The notes below the pieces were generated by a model. It had not been told where the DNA came from, did not search any database, and was given only the letters and a program-made list of their open reading frames with translations. From positions 1,038,501 through 1,102,500 of the forward strand of contig CALNXK010000033.1 of the NCBI GenBank assembly GCA_942486035.1: a DNA stretch of 64,000 nt, written 5' to 3'. The DNA is from Porites lobata (lineage: Eukaryota; Cnidaria; Anthozoa; Scleractinia; Poritidae). Every line of letters begins with the position of its first letter. Within the stretch, counting starts at the first letter, position 1. Position numbers and translations under genes: made by a program. This document shows, in pieces, positions 61,801 through 64,000 of the stretch.

Positions 61801-62626
61801 ATTTGAATCAGGTCACACCATAGGATTTGTGTTAAGAGTCCGAAGTTGAAATCATTGTCTGTGATTTTGGGAGAGAAACGTTTTACCTGAAAACGTAGCA
61901 AATGGTTGATTTTCAAGTCTAGGATCTCTAAGTAGTATCAGATTTGTTTAAACCTCTCACTTATTGTTATTTTTGTTTCTATTATTCAGTGGCAGGATTC
62001 CGAAAAAAGGCAGTCACGAATTGCTTCACTAAGGCAACGACAACGTAATCTGAAGGATGAATTCTCAGAGGCCAAACAAAGGCTGCTAGATGAAAACCAA
62101 AGATGGAGTTATGGACGTAAGTTTTGGAATGTATCGTATGCATATCGCTTGTCGTTTTCATGATTTCAGGCCGGGAGAGAATTAGTATTCATTCTGAAAA
62201 TGTTCCGGCCAAACTTAGGTCGTTTTCATGGCCCTATATGGTTTAAAAAATGAGGTCCGAGACAAATCCCTTAACAATAAAAGTGCATATTCCGGAGTAT
62301 CTATTATGTAAAAATAGGTTATAACTATTTCGTTTCTTTATTTCGATCAGAAATATGGCTTTGAATTGCGAAGGAAAGGCTATCGACGATTAGAAATGCT
62401 TTCGTCCCTGTTACAATCAGCTGTATGAGACATCAAAAAAATTTTGCTACATCTGTTTTTCTTTCCTTTCTTTGCAGTGAGAGCGGAGAAAGAGCTCGAC
62501 AGCAACGATCCGAGGTTTATCAACGCGCTTGAAGAAGACAACAGAAAACTAGAAAAAAGGATTGCTGCGTTTAAATCCAACATCATGATGGTGACGTCAT
62601 TTGATAAAATTACGACAACAGTTTAA
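28688..62626 (+). CDS. KIF26: KIF26-like kinesin-11 family protein, full spliced gene (18 exons, 1875 aa)
   Basis: Join of 28688-28882, 45814-46142, 49269-49503, 50334-50531, 50974-51067, 51348-51453, 51548-51639, 51925-51995, 52739-52844, 52948-53046, 53202-53358, 53847-54009, 56665-59780, 60485-60588, 60783-60899, 61477-61646, 61990-62116 and 62478-62626. All introns are GT-AG, every phase matches, and the total is 5628 nt. Order in the protein: CxxC pairs at residues 30-33 and 91-94, basic linker (about 176-190), kinesin motor fold (about 254-615), acidic Ser-rich tail (616-1780), a charged helical segment, and a C-terminal box ending in IMMVTSFD. P-loop is GHAGLGKT (346-353). Switch I is KMNSH instead of SSRSH, and switch II is DLASCE (520-525) instead of DLAGSE. 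These are KIF26 hallmarks. Vertebrate KIF26A/B lack normal motor ATPase activity and act in microtubule and signalling control (GDNF/Ret for KIF26A, Wnt5a/Ror for KIF26B); that role is inferred here. The 5' end may extend further, since an acceptor site sits directly before the first ATG. Confidence 0.92.
28883..30530 (+). other. KIF26 intron after exon A, start
   Basis: AT-rich, no exon or element recognised. Confidence 0.5.
30533..30851. mobile_element. MITE, 319 bp, in the first KIF26 intron
   Basis: tatatgggaaggctccgccc and the complement of ggggcggagcctccccgtata are inverted ends. Several internal 'gaaagggta' and 'gaaaggggtacc' words repeat. A G/C-run tract follows it at 30868-30890. 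Confidence 0.8.
31828..32146. mobile_element. MITE, 319 bp, with perfect 27-bp terminal repeats
   Basis: The first 27 bases (starting taccgtaaaattccg) equal the exact reverse complement of the last 27 (ending cggaattttacggta). Interior has repeated gggcttat(a/t)tttggaggggc words. The outer TA could be a TA target duplication. No open frame. Perfect ends imply recent activity or an abundant family. Confidence 0.93.
32147..34550 (+). other. KIF26 intron, no element recognised until the candidate exon at 34551
   Basis: AT-rich sequence with short chance open frames only. The last 170 bases hold promoter-like words described with the exon at 34551. Confidence 0.45.
34551..34703 (+). CDS. KIF26: Candidate alternative first exon of KIF26 (51 codons)
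   Basis: ATG at 34551 opens 51 codons ending CGISQ, followed by a GT donor (gttggt) in phase 0, the phase needed by the exon at 45814. The peptide is polar and protein-like (start MSLNRGSSRRSHSLENW). Its NNWRQRGLYEDLS part loosely resembles the SWYRKAYEES stretch near the N-terminus of vertebrate KIF26B. There is no pyrimidine-rich acceptor just upstream, so it looks like a first exon. Upstream lie a CACGTG E-box (34385-34390), a short CpG-rich patch (about 34396-34404) and an inverted CCAAT box (ATTGG, 34421-34425). It would replace exon A and remove the first CxxC pair. Inferred from sequence alone. Confidence 0.55.
34704..38677 (+). other. KIF26 intron, mostly unique AT-rich sequence
   Basis: Holds a short (ta)n/A-run near 35099-35122 and an old 106-bp repeat copy near 37055. 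No exon recognised. Confidence 0.45.
37055..37175 (-). repeat. Old single copy of the 106-bp-family repeat
   Basis: The blocks tgtggaagaaatc, gcgtgaccattcgattgaag, actttcgtgtggttgtttc and ttgtacaaaaa fall in the same order as in the reverse-strand unit, with many substitutions. It lies in the long first intron of the KIF26 gene. Confidence 0.55.
38678..39068. mobile_element. MITE-like element, 391 bp
   Basis: Short ends ggggtattccc and gggagtacccc are inverted (10 of 11). The interior has two related words, cccgttttcag and cacactcgttttcagaccc, in tandem. Open frames on the minus strand are shadows. Confidence 0.6.
39074..39542. mobile_element. MITE, 469 bp, directly beside the previous element
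   Basis: ccagcgccgtagctag and gaggccaaccgaggca at the left are mirrored by tgcctcggttggcc and ctggctacggcactgg at the right, about 35 bases with a few mismatches. A run of 14 G lies at about 39461-39474. Confidence 0.82.
39543..40281 (+). other. KIF26 intron segment, no element recognised
   Basis: Contains a 129-codon open frame (39766-40155) with Phe/Ser/Arg-rich chance composition. Not called. Confidence 0.4.
40282..40590. mobile_element. MITE with nested inverted repeats, about 309 bp
   Basis: The left block catagttattagaggagact, continuing ggttatgaaa, pairs with tttcataaccattccactca, continuing attaactatg, at the right. An inner pair, gaaagtgcacaa and ttgtgcactttc, is also inverted, so the element can fold into a long two-step hairpin. 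Confidence 0.78.
40591..43791 (+). other. KIF26 intron segment with one repeat copy
   Basis: Unique AT-rich sequence with the 106-bp-family copy at 41241-41398. No further exon recognised. Confidence 0.45.
41241..41398 (+). repeat. 106-bp-family repeat, about 1.5 copies
   Basis: Starts ttcatttgaaaagtcactcc and contains the blocks gatttcattcacagactcac, aattagaactacc, gataaacagtgcc and gtagcttttatttgag. A second partial unit is truncated around 41395. Located in the intron between exons A and B. Confidence 0.85.
43792..43872 (+). CDS. KIF26: Candidate alternative first exon of KIF26 (27 codons)
   Basis: ATG at 43792 opens 27 codons (start MTVNQEAQDEGASS, end HSRRLKKE) followed by donor gtaaaa in phase 0, matching the acceptor at 45814. 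The peptide is acidic then basic, like many N-terminal leaders, and has no cysteine. It would give a KIF26 form with only the second CxxC pair. The exon is shorter than 60 codons and would be missed by ORF-length filters. No acceptor is evident upstream. A chance phase match has a one-in-three probability, so this is a candidate only. Confidence 0.45.
43873..45813 (+). other. KIF26 intron segment before exon B
   Basis: AT-rich. A (tta/ttg)n stretch at 45659-45702 lies just before exon B and creates a false open frame on the minus strand. Confidence 0.5.
45814..46142 (+). CDS. KIF26: KIF26 exon B: second CxxC module (residues 66-175)
   Basis: Starts after ttccttcag in phase 0 and ends at donor gtaaga in phase 2. 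The first part (DQIRIPETQMKSW) and the C91-E-V-C94 pair followed by DLTQLKREAVAMVNTLEES align with the vertebrate KIF26B stretch in which a CxxC is followed by LTQLKQEAIQMV. The remainder (residues about 112-170) is less conserved and ends SSFLSR across the splice junction. The two CxxC pairs together suggest a small metal-binding fold, although no metal ligand beyond the cysteines can be confirmed. Confidence 0.93.
46143..47041 (+). other. KIF26 intron after exon B
   Basis: AT-rich, nothing recognised. Confidence 0.5.
47042..47182. mobile_element. MITE, 141 bp
   Basis: cagtgaaatcccgttaa and the complement of ttaaggtggggtttcactg-type end form inverted termini (cagtgaaa perfect). Internal gggccaaaaaaattggccgt and gcggccaaaaaaagtggccg are small palindromes. 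Such ends (cagtgaaaccc) are typical of mariner/pogo-related MITEs; the family assignment is inference. Confidence 0.8.
47183..47644 (+). promoter_or_regulatory. Presumed promoter region of the 47645 candidate exon
   Basis: About 460 bases between the MITE and the candidate ATG. It has no obvious TATA box close to the ATG. Its role is inferred only from the exon it precedes. Confidence 0.2.
47645..47757 (+). CDS. KIF26: Candidate alternative first exon giving a KIF26 form without CxxC modules
   Basis: ATG at 47645 opens 37 complete codons plus two bases, followed by donor gtatat. The phase (2) is exactly that needed by the exon at 49269; the constitutive exon B has the same phase. The peptide (start MAGQSEQSAEPQIVSDSQ, then WQALTWKQELVKATS) is protein-like with a Trp-containing amphipathic stretch. 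The spliced product would join an arginine and then AAQKLMSSKKK. It would lack both CxxC pairs but keep the basic linker, motor and tail, for about 1738 residues. No upstream acceptor is apparent, consistent with an internal promoter. Confidence 0.6.
47758..49268 (+). other. KIF26 intron before exon C
   Basis: AT-rich. A short A-run occurs near 48594-48606. No exon or element recognised. Confidence 0.5.
49269..49503 (+). CDS. KIF26: KIF26 exon C: basic linker before the motor
   Basis: Acceptor ttctttcag, donor gtagga, phase 2 in and phase 0 out. It encodes AAQKLMSSKKKHKKG, a strongly basic patch, then a Pro/Ser-rich linker and VPPGLLKLHTKRTDGK. Vertebrate KIF26B has the same order: ARAAQKL, a KKKK patch, and a proline-rich linker running into the motor. 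The basic patch could add microtubule or membrane affinity (inference). A 106-bp-period repeat array begins about 80 bases downstream, in the intron. Confidence 0.93.
49580..49905 (+). repeat. 106-bp-period array in the intron after exon C (about 3 copies)
   Basis: The tagctctcat/tagctttcat anchor lies at 49634, 49740 and 49846: exactly 106 apart twice. These copies are very similar to those at 1150-1665, so they are probably recent. The first copy begins inside the unit and the last fades into tttacaccggcc. Confidence 0.93.
50334..50531 (+). CDS. KIF26: KIF26 exon D: motor domain start (beta-1 to FDSIF)
   Basis: Acceptor tcgtag, donor gtaagt, phase 0 at both ends, 66 codons (residues 254-319). 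It opens VKVMLRIGPSFPG, the kinesin beta-1 strand with KIF26-type IGP/ICP in place of the common RxRP motif. It ends MFAFDSIFESDSTQ, the motif before helix alpha-1. The LYDPS segment in the middle is also shared with vertebrate KIF26. Confidence 0.95.
50735..50928 (+). repeat. 106-bp-family repeat, two degraded copies before exon E
   Basis: The blocks cttgaacagcgtaaaaacaa, ctctcatttagattgac, ttaggatttcattcg, cttgtaaagcataataatca and tttcatccacatgtt occur in unit order, with deletions. The array sits about 45 bases upstream of the exon E acceptor. Confidence 0.8.
50974..51067 (+). CDS. KIF26: KIF26 exon E: motor, P-loop first half
   Basis: Acceptor tcttcag, donor gtaaac, phase 0 in and phase 1 out. 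It encodes VEVCSGSLVDVLQAVVGG, then CLFSYGHAGLG, with the nucleotide-binding loop interrupted by the intron just before its lysine. The wording GHAGLG differs from the usual GQTGSG of active kinesins and resembles vertebrate KIF26 (GHAKLG). Confidence 0.95.
51348..51453 (+). CDS. KIF26: KIF26 exon F: P-loop second half and helix alpha-2
   Basis: Acceptor ctcttag, donor gtaaga, phase 1 in and phase 2 out. It completes the P-loop as GKTNTMIG (residues 351-358) and continues GLIPCALSWLFRLISDQ. The GK(T/S) signature is retained, so nucleotide binding may persist even if hydrolysis is lost. The vertebrate KIF26B equivalent is GKSYTMIG and IIPCAISWLF. Confidence 0.95.
51548..51639 (+). CDS. KIF26: KIF26 exon G: motor core strand and LLSEQATG
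   Basis: Acceptor attttag, donor gtaatg, phase 2 in and phase 1 out. It encodes TGTKFSVRVSAVEIVGR, then TVRDLLSEQATG, which is nearly identical to vertebrate KIF26 (FSVRVSAVEVWG, RDLLSE). It is too short (92 nt) for a length-filtered ORF search, and the longer open frame across it is a different, wrong frame. Confidence 0.94.
51925..51995 (+). CDS. KIF26: KIF26 exon H: short motor exon
   Basis: A 71-nt exon with acceptor ttcaaag and donor gtaaac, phase 1 in and phase 0 out. It encodes IENGIGDPSPSVFLKEDRI followed by GGAQ. The matching vertebrate segment has a variable Pro/Ser part, then a phenylalanine- or tyrosine-containing strand, ED, and GTQ. The identity of this exon rests on phase continuity and on its fit between two strongly conserved neighbours. 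Confidence 0.88.
51996..52738 (+). other. KIF26 intron between exons H and I, carrying an inverted-repeat element
   Basis: Most of this intron is the element at 52243-52534. The + strand open frames here are not exons. Confidence 0.6.
52243..52534. mobile_element. Inverted-repeat element related to the MITEs at 60126 and 62777
   Basis: Arms 52292-52348 and 52441-52493 are complementary over about 55 positions (for example caacagga...gacggcaaa and its complement). Outer ends both carry aatatggccgc. The right end gtgacgtcatgtgaaaa (52518-52534) is the exact complement of ttttcacatgacgtcac, found at the left ends of the elements at 60126 and 62777. Confidence 0.78.
52739..52844 (+). CDS. KIF26: KIF26 exon I: ELRAATAEKAAYYLDAA helix
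   Basis: Acceptor aatttcag, donor gtacgg, phase 0 in and phase 1 out. It encodes NPTELRAATAEKAAYYLDAA followed by VSSR, almost the same as vertebrate KIF26 ([21 protein letters not shown]). It corresponds to helix alpha-3 leading into the degenerate switch I. The intron upstream carries a 57/53-base inverted repeat. Confidence 0.95.
52948..53046 (+). CDS. KIF26: KIF26 exon J: degenerate switch I
   Basis: Acceptor tctttcag, donor gtaaga, phase 1 at both ends. It encodes EEKMNSHMFFTVHIYQYRV. The canonical kinesin switch I (NxxSSRSH) is reduced to KMNSH at residues 483-487. The serine-arginine pair that positions the gamma-phosphate is missing. Vertebrate KIF26B has HRNSHVFFTLHIYQYR here, so the loss predates the cnidarian-bilaterian split. 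Confidence 0.95.
53202..53358 (+). CDS. KIF26: KIF26 exon K: altered switch II
   Basis: Acceptor tcgccag, donor gtgtgt (weak), phase 1 in and phase 2 out. It encodes GGRSRLHLIDLASCEGYTG, then a Ser/Gly-rich loop, then SLSGLGNVIISLINGAKHVP. Switch II is DLASCE (520-525) instead of DLAGSE: the invariant glycine is gone and a cysteine replaces the serine. KIF26B has DLGSC at the same place. Confidence 0.95.
53359..53846 (+). other. KIF26 intron between exons K and L
   Basis: Contains a CG-rich patch (gcgcgcgagag near 53415 and gcgcgtgcgcg near 53477) and an attgattgatt run just before exon L. No coding sequence. Confidence 0.5.
53847..54009 (+). CDS. KIF26: KIF26 exon L: motor C-terminal part (alpha-5, alpha-6)
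   Basis: Acceptor cctcaacag, donor gtaagc, phase 2 in and phase 0 out. The junction codon gives an arginine, then TSKITRMLQESIGNMSCRTT, then MIAHVS and ETLSTVQLASRLHRLRKRKGK. Canonical kinesins have YRDSKLTRLLxxSLGGN here. The motif is easily recognised, and MSCRTTMIAH is nearly the KIF26B sequence. The basic end (RLRKRKGK) corresponds to the KKKK neck of KIF26. Confidence 0.95.
54010..56664 (+). other. KIF26 intron between motor and tail
   Basis: AT-rich sequence, 2655 bases. It is notable only for the candidate first exon at 54531-54689. A GC-richer patch (54575-54690) coincides with that exon. Confidence 0.5.
54531..54689 (+). CDS. KIF26: Candidate alternative first exon giving a tail-only (motorless) KIF26 form
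   Basis: ATG at 54531 opens 53 codons (start MAHSIHLNIPPLGQPHANC, end FLCEREL), followed by a consensus donor gtaagt in phase 0. That is the phase required by the giant tail exon at 56665. The frame is also open upstream to 54423, so the ATG choice is uncertain. The peptide is not recognised. If used, the product would start with this leader and run straight into the GSSTSS tail, with no motor (about 1313 residues). Speculative: supported only by donor quality, phase and openness. Confidence 0.33.
56665..59780 (+). CDS. KIF26: KIF26 exon M: giant 3.1-kb tail exon (residues 616-1654)
   Basis: Acceptor atttttcag, donor gtaagt, phase 0 in and phase 2 out. The first 85 residues are conserved with vertebrate KIF26: GSSTSSSGGESSCDE, then ESCDTVIYVGPDGAISDREL (675-694) and TDNEGPP. 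The rest is low-complexity, acidic and Ser/Thr/Pro-rich, with many SP/TP sites, and is probably disordered. Short repeats are visible: DLHDYELSRH and DFLDYEVSQH (about nt 57617 and 57714), and YRLSGEFVATI and YRLSGEFIATF (about nt 59428 and 59533). The motif LSPIP also occurs twice. Shorter open frames overlapping it on both strands are shadows. The exon likely carries phospho-regulated binding sites (inference). Confidence 0.95.
60126..60293. mobile_element. MITE, 168 bp, in the intron after exon M
   Basis: Left end gcgttttcacatgacgtcac, right end cacgtgagtgaaaatgc, with gcgttttcac and gtgaaaatgc as inverted termini. It shares the blocks ccgcccc/cattggt, gaaacggcgg and aaaccagttcc with the element at 62777-63299. 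Confidence 0.85.
60306..60416. repeat. 43-base-arm hairpin just before exon N
   Basis: Arms 60306-60348 and 60374-60416 are reverse complements with about three mismatches. Each carries the core ccacctacccctcccctaa or its complement, with a 25-base AT-rich loop. It looks like a minimal MITE. It lies 68 bases upstream of the exon N acceptor. Confidence 0.93.
60485..60588 (+). CDS. KIF26: KIF26 exon N: Ser/Arg-rich tail
   Basis: Acceptor ctttag, donor gtacgt, phase 2 in and phase 1 out. It encodes RDRSSYSSGHASDSSIGDSS, then FRGRSRSLKRAKS. The SSGHASDSS pattern resembles the SSGHGSDNSS of vertebrate KIF26 tails. The exon lies 68 bases downstream of a strong 43-base-arm hairpin, in the intron before it. 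Confidence 0.9.
60783..60899 (+). CDS. KIF26: KIF26 exon O: SSGYESM motif
   Basis: Acceptor ccttgtag, donor gtaaga, phase 1 at both ends. It encodes SSRSDAASSSGYESMRNDAS, then HASSDSCSEKGLNRSKKK. The SSGYES(M/V)xxD motif is a recognisable conserved island in vertebrate KIF26A/B tails (GGSSGYESVMRDSE), a likely phosphorylation or docking site. Confidence 0.92.
61477..61646 (+). CDS. KIF26: KIF26 exon P: conserved IKVYEVEDME segment
   Basis: Acceptor aattttag, donor gtaaaa, phase 1 in and phase 0 out. A Ser/Arg stretch (GSYGRSRSTSPGSGSR) is followed by WFSRKSLDEPVQIKVYEVED and MEKIKKAMDPNFQ. Vertebrate KIF26B has FEIKVYEIDDVERLQRR at the same position. A 106-bp-period repeat copy starts about 45 bases into the following intron. 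Confidence 0.93.
61691..61836 (+). repeat. 106-bp-family repeat, one complete unit plus a partial
   Basis: The anchor tttcatttgaat lies at 61691 and 61797, a 106-base spacing. This is a near-consensus copy in the intron between exons P and Q. The second unit has 'cag' inserted in the anchor and stops after caccataggattt. Confidence 0.92.
61990..62116 (+). CDS. KIF26: KIF26 exon Q: charged helical segment
   Basis: Acceptor attattcag, donor gtaagt, phase 0 in and phase 1 out. It encodes WQDSEKRQSRIASLRQRQRN, then LKDEFSEAKQRLLDENQRW. Spacing of hydrophobic and charged residues suggests a coiled coil. It aligns in position with the vertebrate KIF26 segment that has many Arg/Glu/Leu residues and a Trp shortly before the C-terminus. 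Confidence 0.9.
62478..62626 (+). CDS. KIF26: KIF26 last exon R: C-terminal box and stop
   Basis: Acceptor tctttgcag, phase 1 in. It encodes ELDSNDPRFINALEEDNRKL, then EKRIAAFKSNIMMVTSFD and a short tail, with TAA at 62624-62626. The vertebrate C-terminus has the same layout: FxxAL, a helical stretch, then a Cys/Lys-rich turn and HLMMITCFD. The near-identity of the last eight positions (xIMMVTSFD versus HLMMITCFD) across such distance implies a functional binding element at the extreme C-terminus. Confidence 0.94.
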
Positions 62627-62776
62627 GTTGTGACGTCATAGAATACTAACGCTATTGACACTGCATACATTGATATATATAATATATAGTGTGATATCAT
62701 CATCGTGTAGACTAATCGTTGTATGAAAATCAAGTAACGTTGCTAAGTGATGTCATCAGGTATCTAAGTGCATAGG

Positions 62777-63299
62777 GCGTTTTCACATGACGTCACGTCC
62801 GCCATATTGTGTCCCAAGACAGTGAAACAGCGGCCATGCTAGAGGAATATCCAACCATCCCGATCTCGTCGGGATTCCCCCGATTTTGCTTGAAAATCCC
62901 GAATTCCGACCAGTATGCGATGCAATTGAGATAGGAAAAATCCCGATTCTGACATCCGTCCTGATACTTCCTTATGAATTCTCTTGATACTTATACAAGC
63001 ACACCAAAGAGAGTATACCTTGGACAGAAATTGTCCTTCTCGGAACACCAGAAATGGCGTTGCAGAGCATCAAGATCTCAACATTTTCTAGGAGAGCATG
63101 GCCCCTCACCCCGCCTAGCGGCTCGCGCCTTCGGCGCTCGGTAATTCGTGGGTCATTGAAAAATATCCCGATTTTACATACCCCATAAGGTTGGACAGTC
63201 CGTGCTTGTTCCCCAAACCAGTCCTGTGGGACTCGAACCTTCTTTAATTATGTAAAAACGTTGATTCTTTTGTTCCAATACACACATGTGTGAAAACGC
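62777..63299. mobile_element. MITE interrupted by another element, in the 3' flank
   Basis: Left end gcgttttcacatgacgtcac (62777) and right end tgtgaaaacgc (to 63299) match the family at 60126. The two halves are contiguous in that copy: gcggccatg before, and ccccaaaccagtcctgtggg after, the 358-base insertion at 62844-63201. Confidence 0.85.
62844..63201. mobile_element. Inserted element nested in the MITE, 358 bp
   Basis: Ends ggaatatccaacc and ggttggacagtcc are inverted (11 of 13). The word 'tcccgat' repeats several times inside in both orientations, and 'cgcctagcggctcgcgccttc' forms a small GC patch. The minus-strand open frame here (62839-63048) is a shadow. Confidence 0.75.
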
Positions 63300-63607
63300 T
63301 CTATAGCATACATCTCAATAATCTTTGTTAAAGAGTTAGGTTTTGTAGCTTTCGAACATAGCAAGATATCTGTGTTGTTTAGCTTTTACGCTCAACAAAT
63401 TTCTTTTAGAAGTTTTGGAATATTTTAAAGGCAAATTTTTGCCTCGAATTGTTATTTTTCAAAGTAAAGTTTTCACTATAAAAGAAACTAACTTATTTTT
63501 ATTCCCAGATGACTAAGCTTTAAATTACAGTATTTATATCTCACGATAGAAATATTTTCTAAAGTTTCTTTAAAGTTATTGTTATTCATATCATTGAACT
63601 AAATAGT

Positions 63608-63630
63608 AATAAAAAAAATAAACAAATAAA
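63608..63630 (+). terminator. Candidate polyadenylation signals of KIF26
   Basis: AATAAA occurs at 63608-63613, 63617-63622 and 63625-63630, about 1 kb after the stop codon. If used, the 3' UTR contains the MITE at 62777-63299. Other AT-rich hexamers exist nearby, so the exact cleavage site is not determined. Confidence 0.4.
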
Positions 63631-64000
63631 TTCTACAGTGGAACTGAAGTTAAATGAACCGCATTTCACTTCGAGCAAATTAGATAATCCTTATGTTCAT
63701 TCTAACCATTTCATGAAGATTTTTTTCCAGAGTCTAGTATACTTTTTTATTATTTAAAGTTGAAAGCGTGCTTTACAATGTATATAGGATTGTTTGATTG
63801 TATGTATTAGCAGGAGCCCGATTAATGCCAGCATGCATATTGCACTTTGCCGACTTCGATGTTGTAACCTCTCGATTGTATCAATATACCACAATTTCAC
63901 TGATTCGTATGGCCGCAAATTTGGTCATTCTGTAGTTGATTCTTATTTGGTTTGTGGTTAGATATTATGGGAAAAAAATGCTACGCTTCAGCGAGATTGT

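Larger units (their letters stand above)
60589..62477 (+). other. Introns between the last four KIF26 exons
   Basis: Introns N-O, O-P, P-Q and Q-R. Apart from the 106-bp repeat copy at 61691-61836 and an A/C-rich run near 61200-61228 I see no element or extra exon. Confidence 0.5.
62627..64000 (+). other. 3' UTR and downstream flank
   Basis: After the stop codon come about 150 bases of unique AT-rich sequence with a TATATATAATATATA patch (62672-62687), then the nested MITE (62777-63299), then AT-rich sequence to the window end. I see no further coding exon or RNA gene. Confidence 0.5.

Noticed and set aside
1..64000. tRNA, rRNA or snRNA genes
   Set aside because: Reading both strands by eye I found no segment with the conserved tRNA A and B box pair or any ribosomal core sequence. 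A covariance-model scan would be needed to exclude degenerate copies.

Overview
The window looks like anthozoan cnidarian DNA, most likely a stony coral or close relative. It is AT-rich and intron-dense, with GT-AG introns and one large gene. It is also crowded with short terminal-inverted-repeat (TIR) elements of kinds I associate with coral genomes. The host assignment is inference from gene family and repeat style; no rRNA or mitochondrial marker is present.

The one gene I can name is a KIF26-type (kinesin-11) gene on the + strand. Eighteen exons from 28688 to 62626 join in perfect phase into 5628 nt (1875 residues plus stop). It has an N-terminal module with two CxxC pairs (residues 30-33 and 91-94), a basic linker, a degenerate kinesin motor (about residues 254-615), a large acidic, Ser-rich tail encoded mainly by one 3.1-kb exon, and a conserved C-terminal box. 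The motor lacks the canonical switch I serine-arginine motif and has an altered switch II, as in vertebrate KIF26 proteins, so it is probably a non-motile microtubule-binding or signalling scaffold.

Inside the gene's introns I find four further ATG-initiated exons, each with a donor site in exactly the phase needed by the next KIF26 exon (34551, 43792, 47645, 54531). They predict N-terminal variants with one CxxC pair, with none, or with no motor at all. This multi-promoter layout is the most interesting observation here, and RNA evidence could test it.

Positions 1-28687 contain no gene I recognise. They hold a 4.3-kb TTAA-flanked DNA transposon (4219-8528) with a broken first exon, two MITEs nested inside it, several other MITEs, and a tandem array with a 106-bp period. 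The same 106-bp unit recurs at about seven places in both orientations, mostly in introns of the KIF26 gene. MITE clusters occupy 30533-32146 and 38678-40590. Others lie inside motor-domain introns and next to the last exons. The 3' flank (62627-64000) holds a MITE with a second element inserted in it, then AATAAA signals near 63608-63630.
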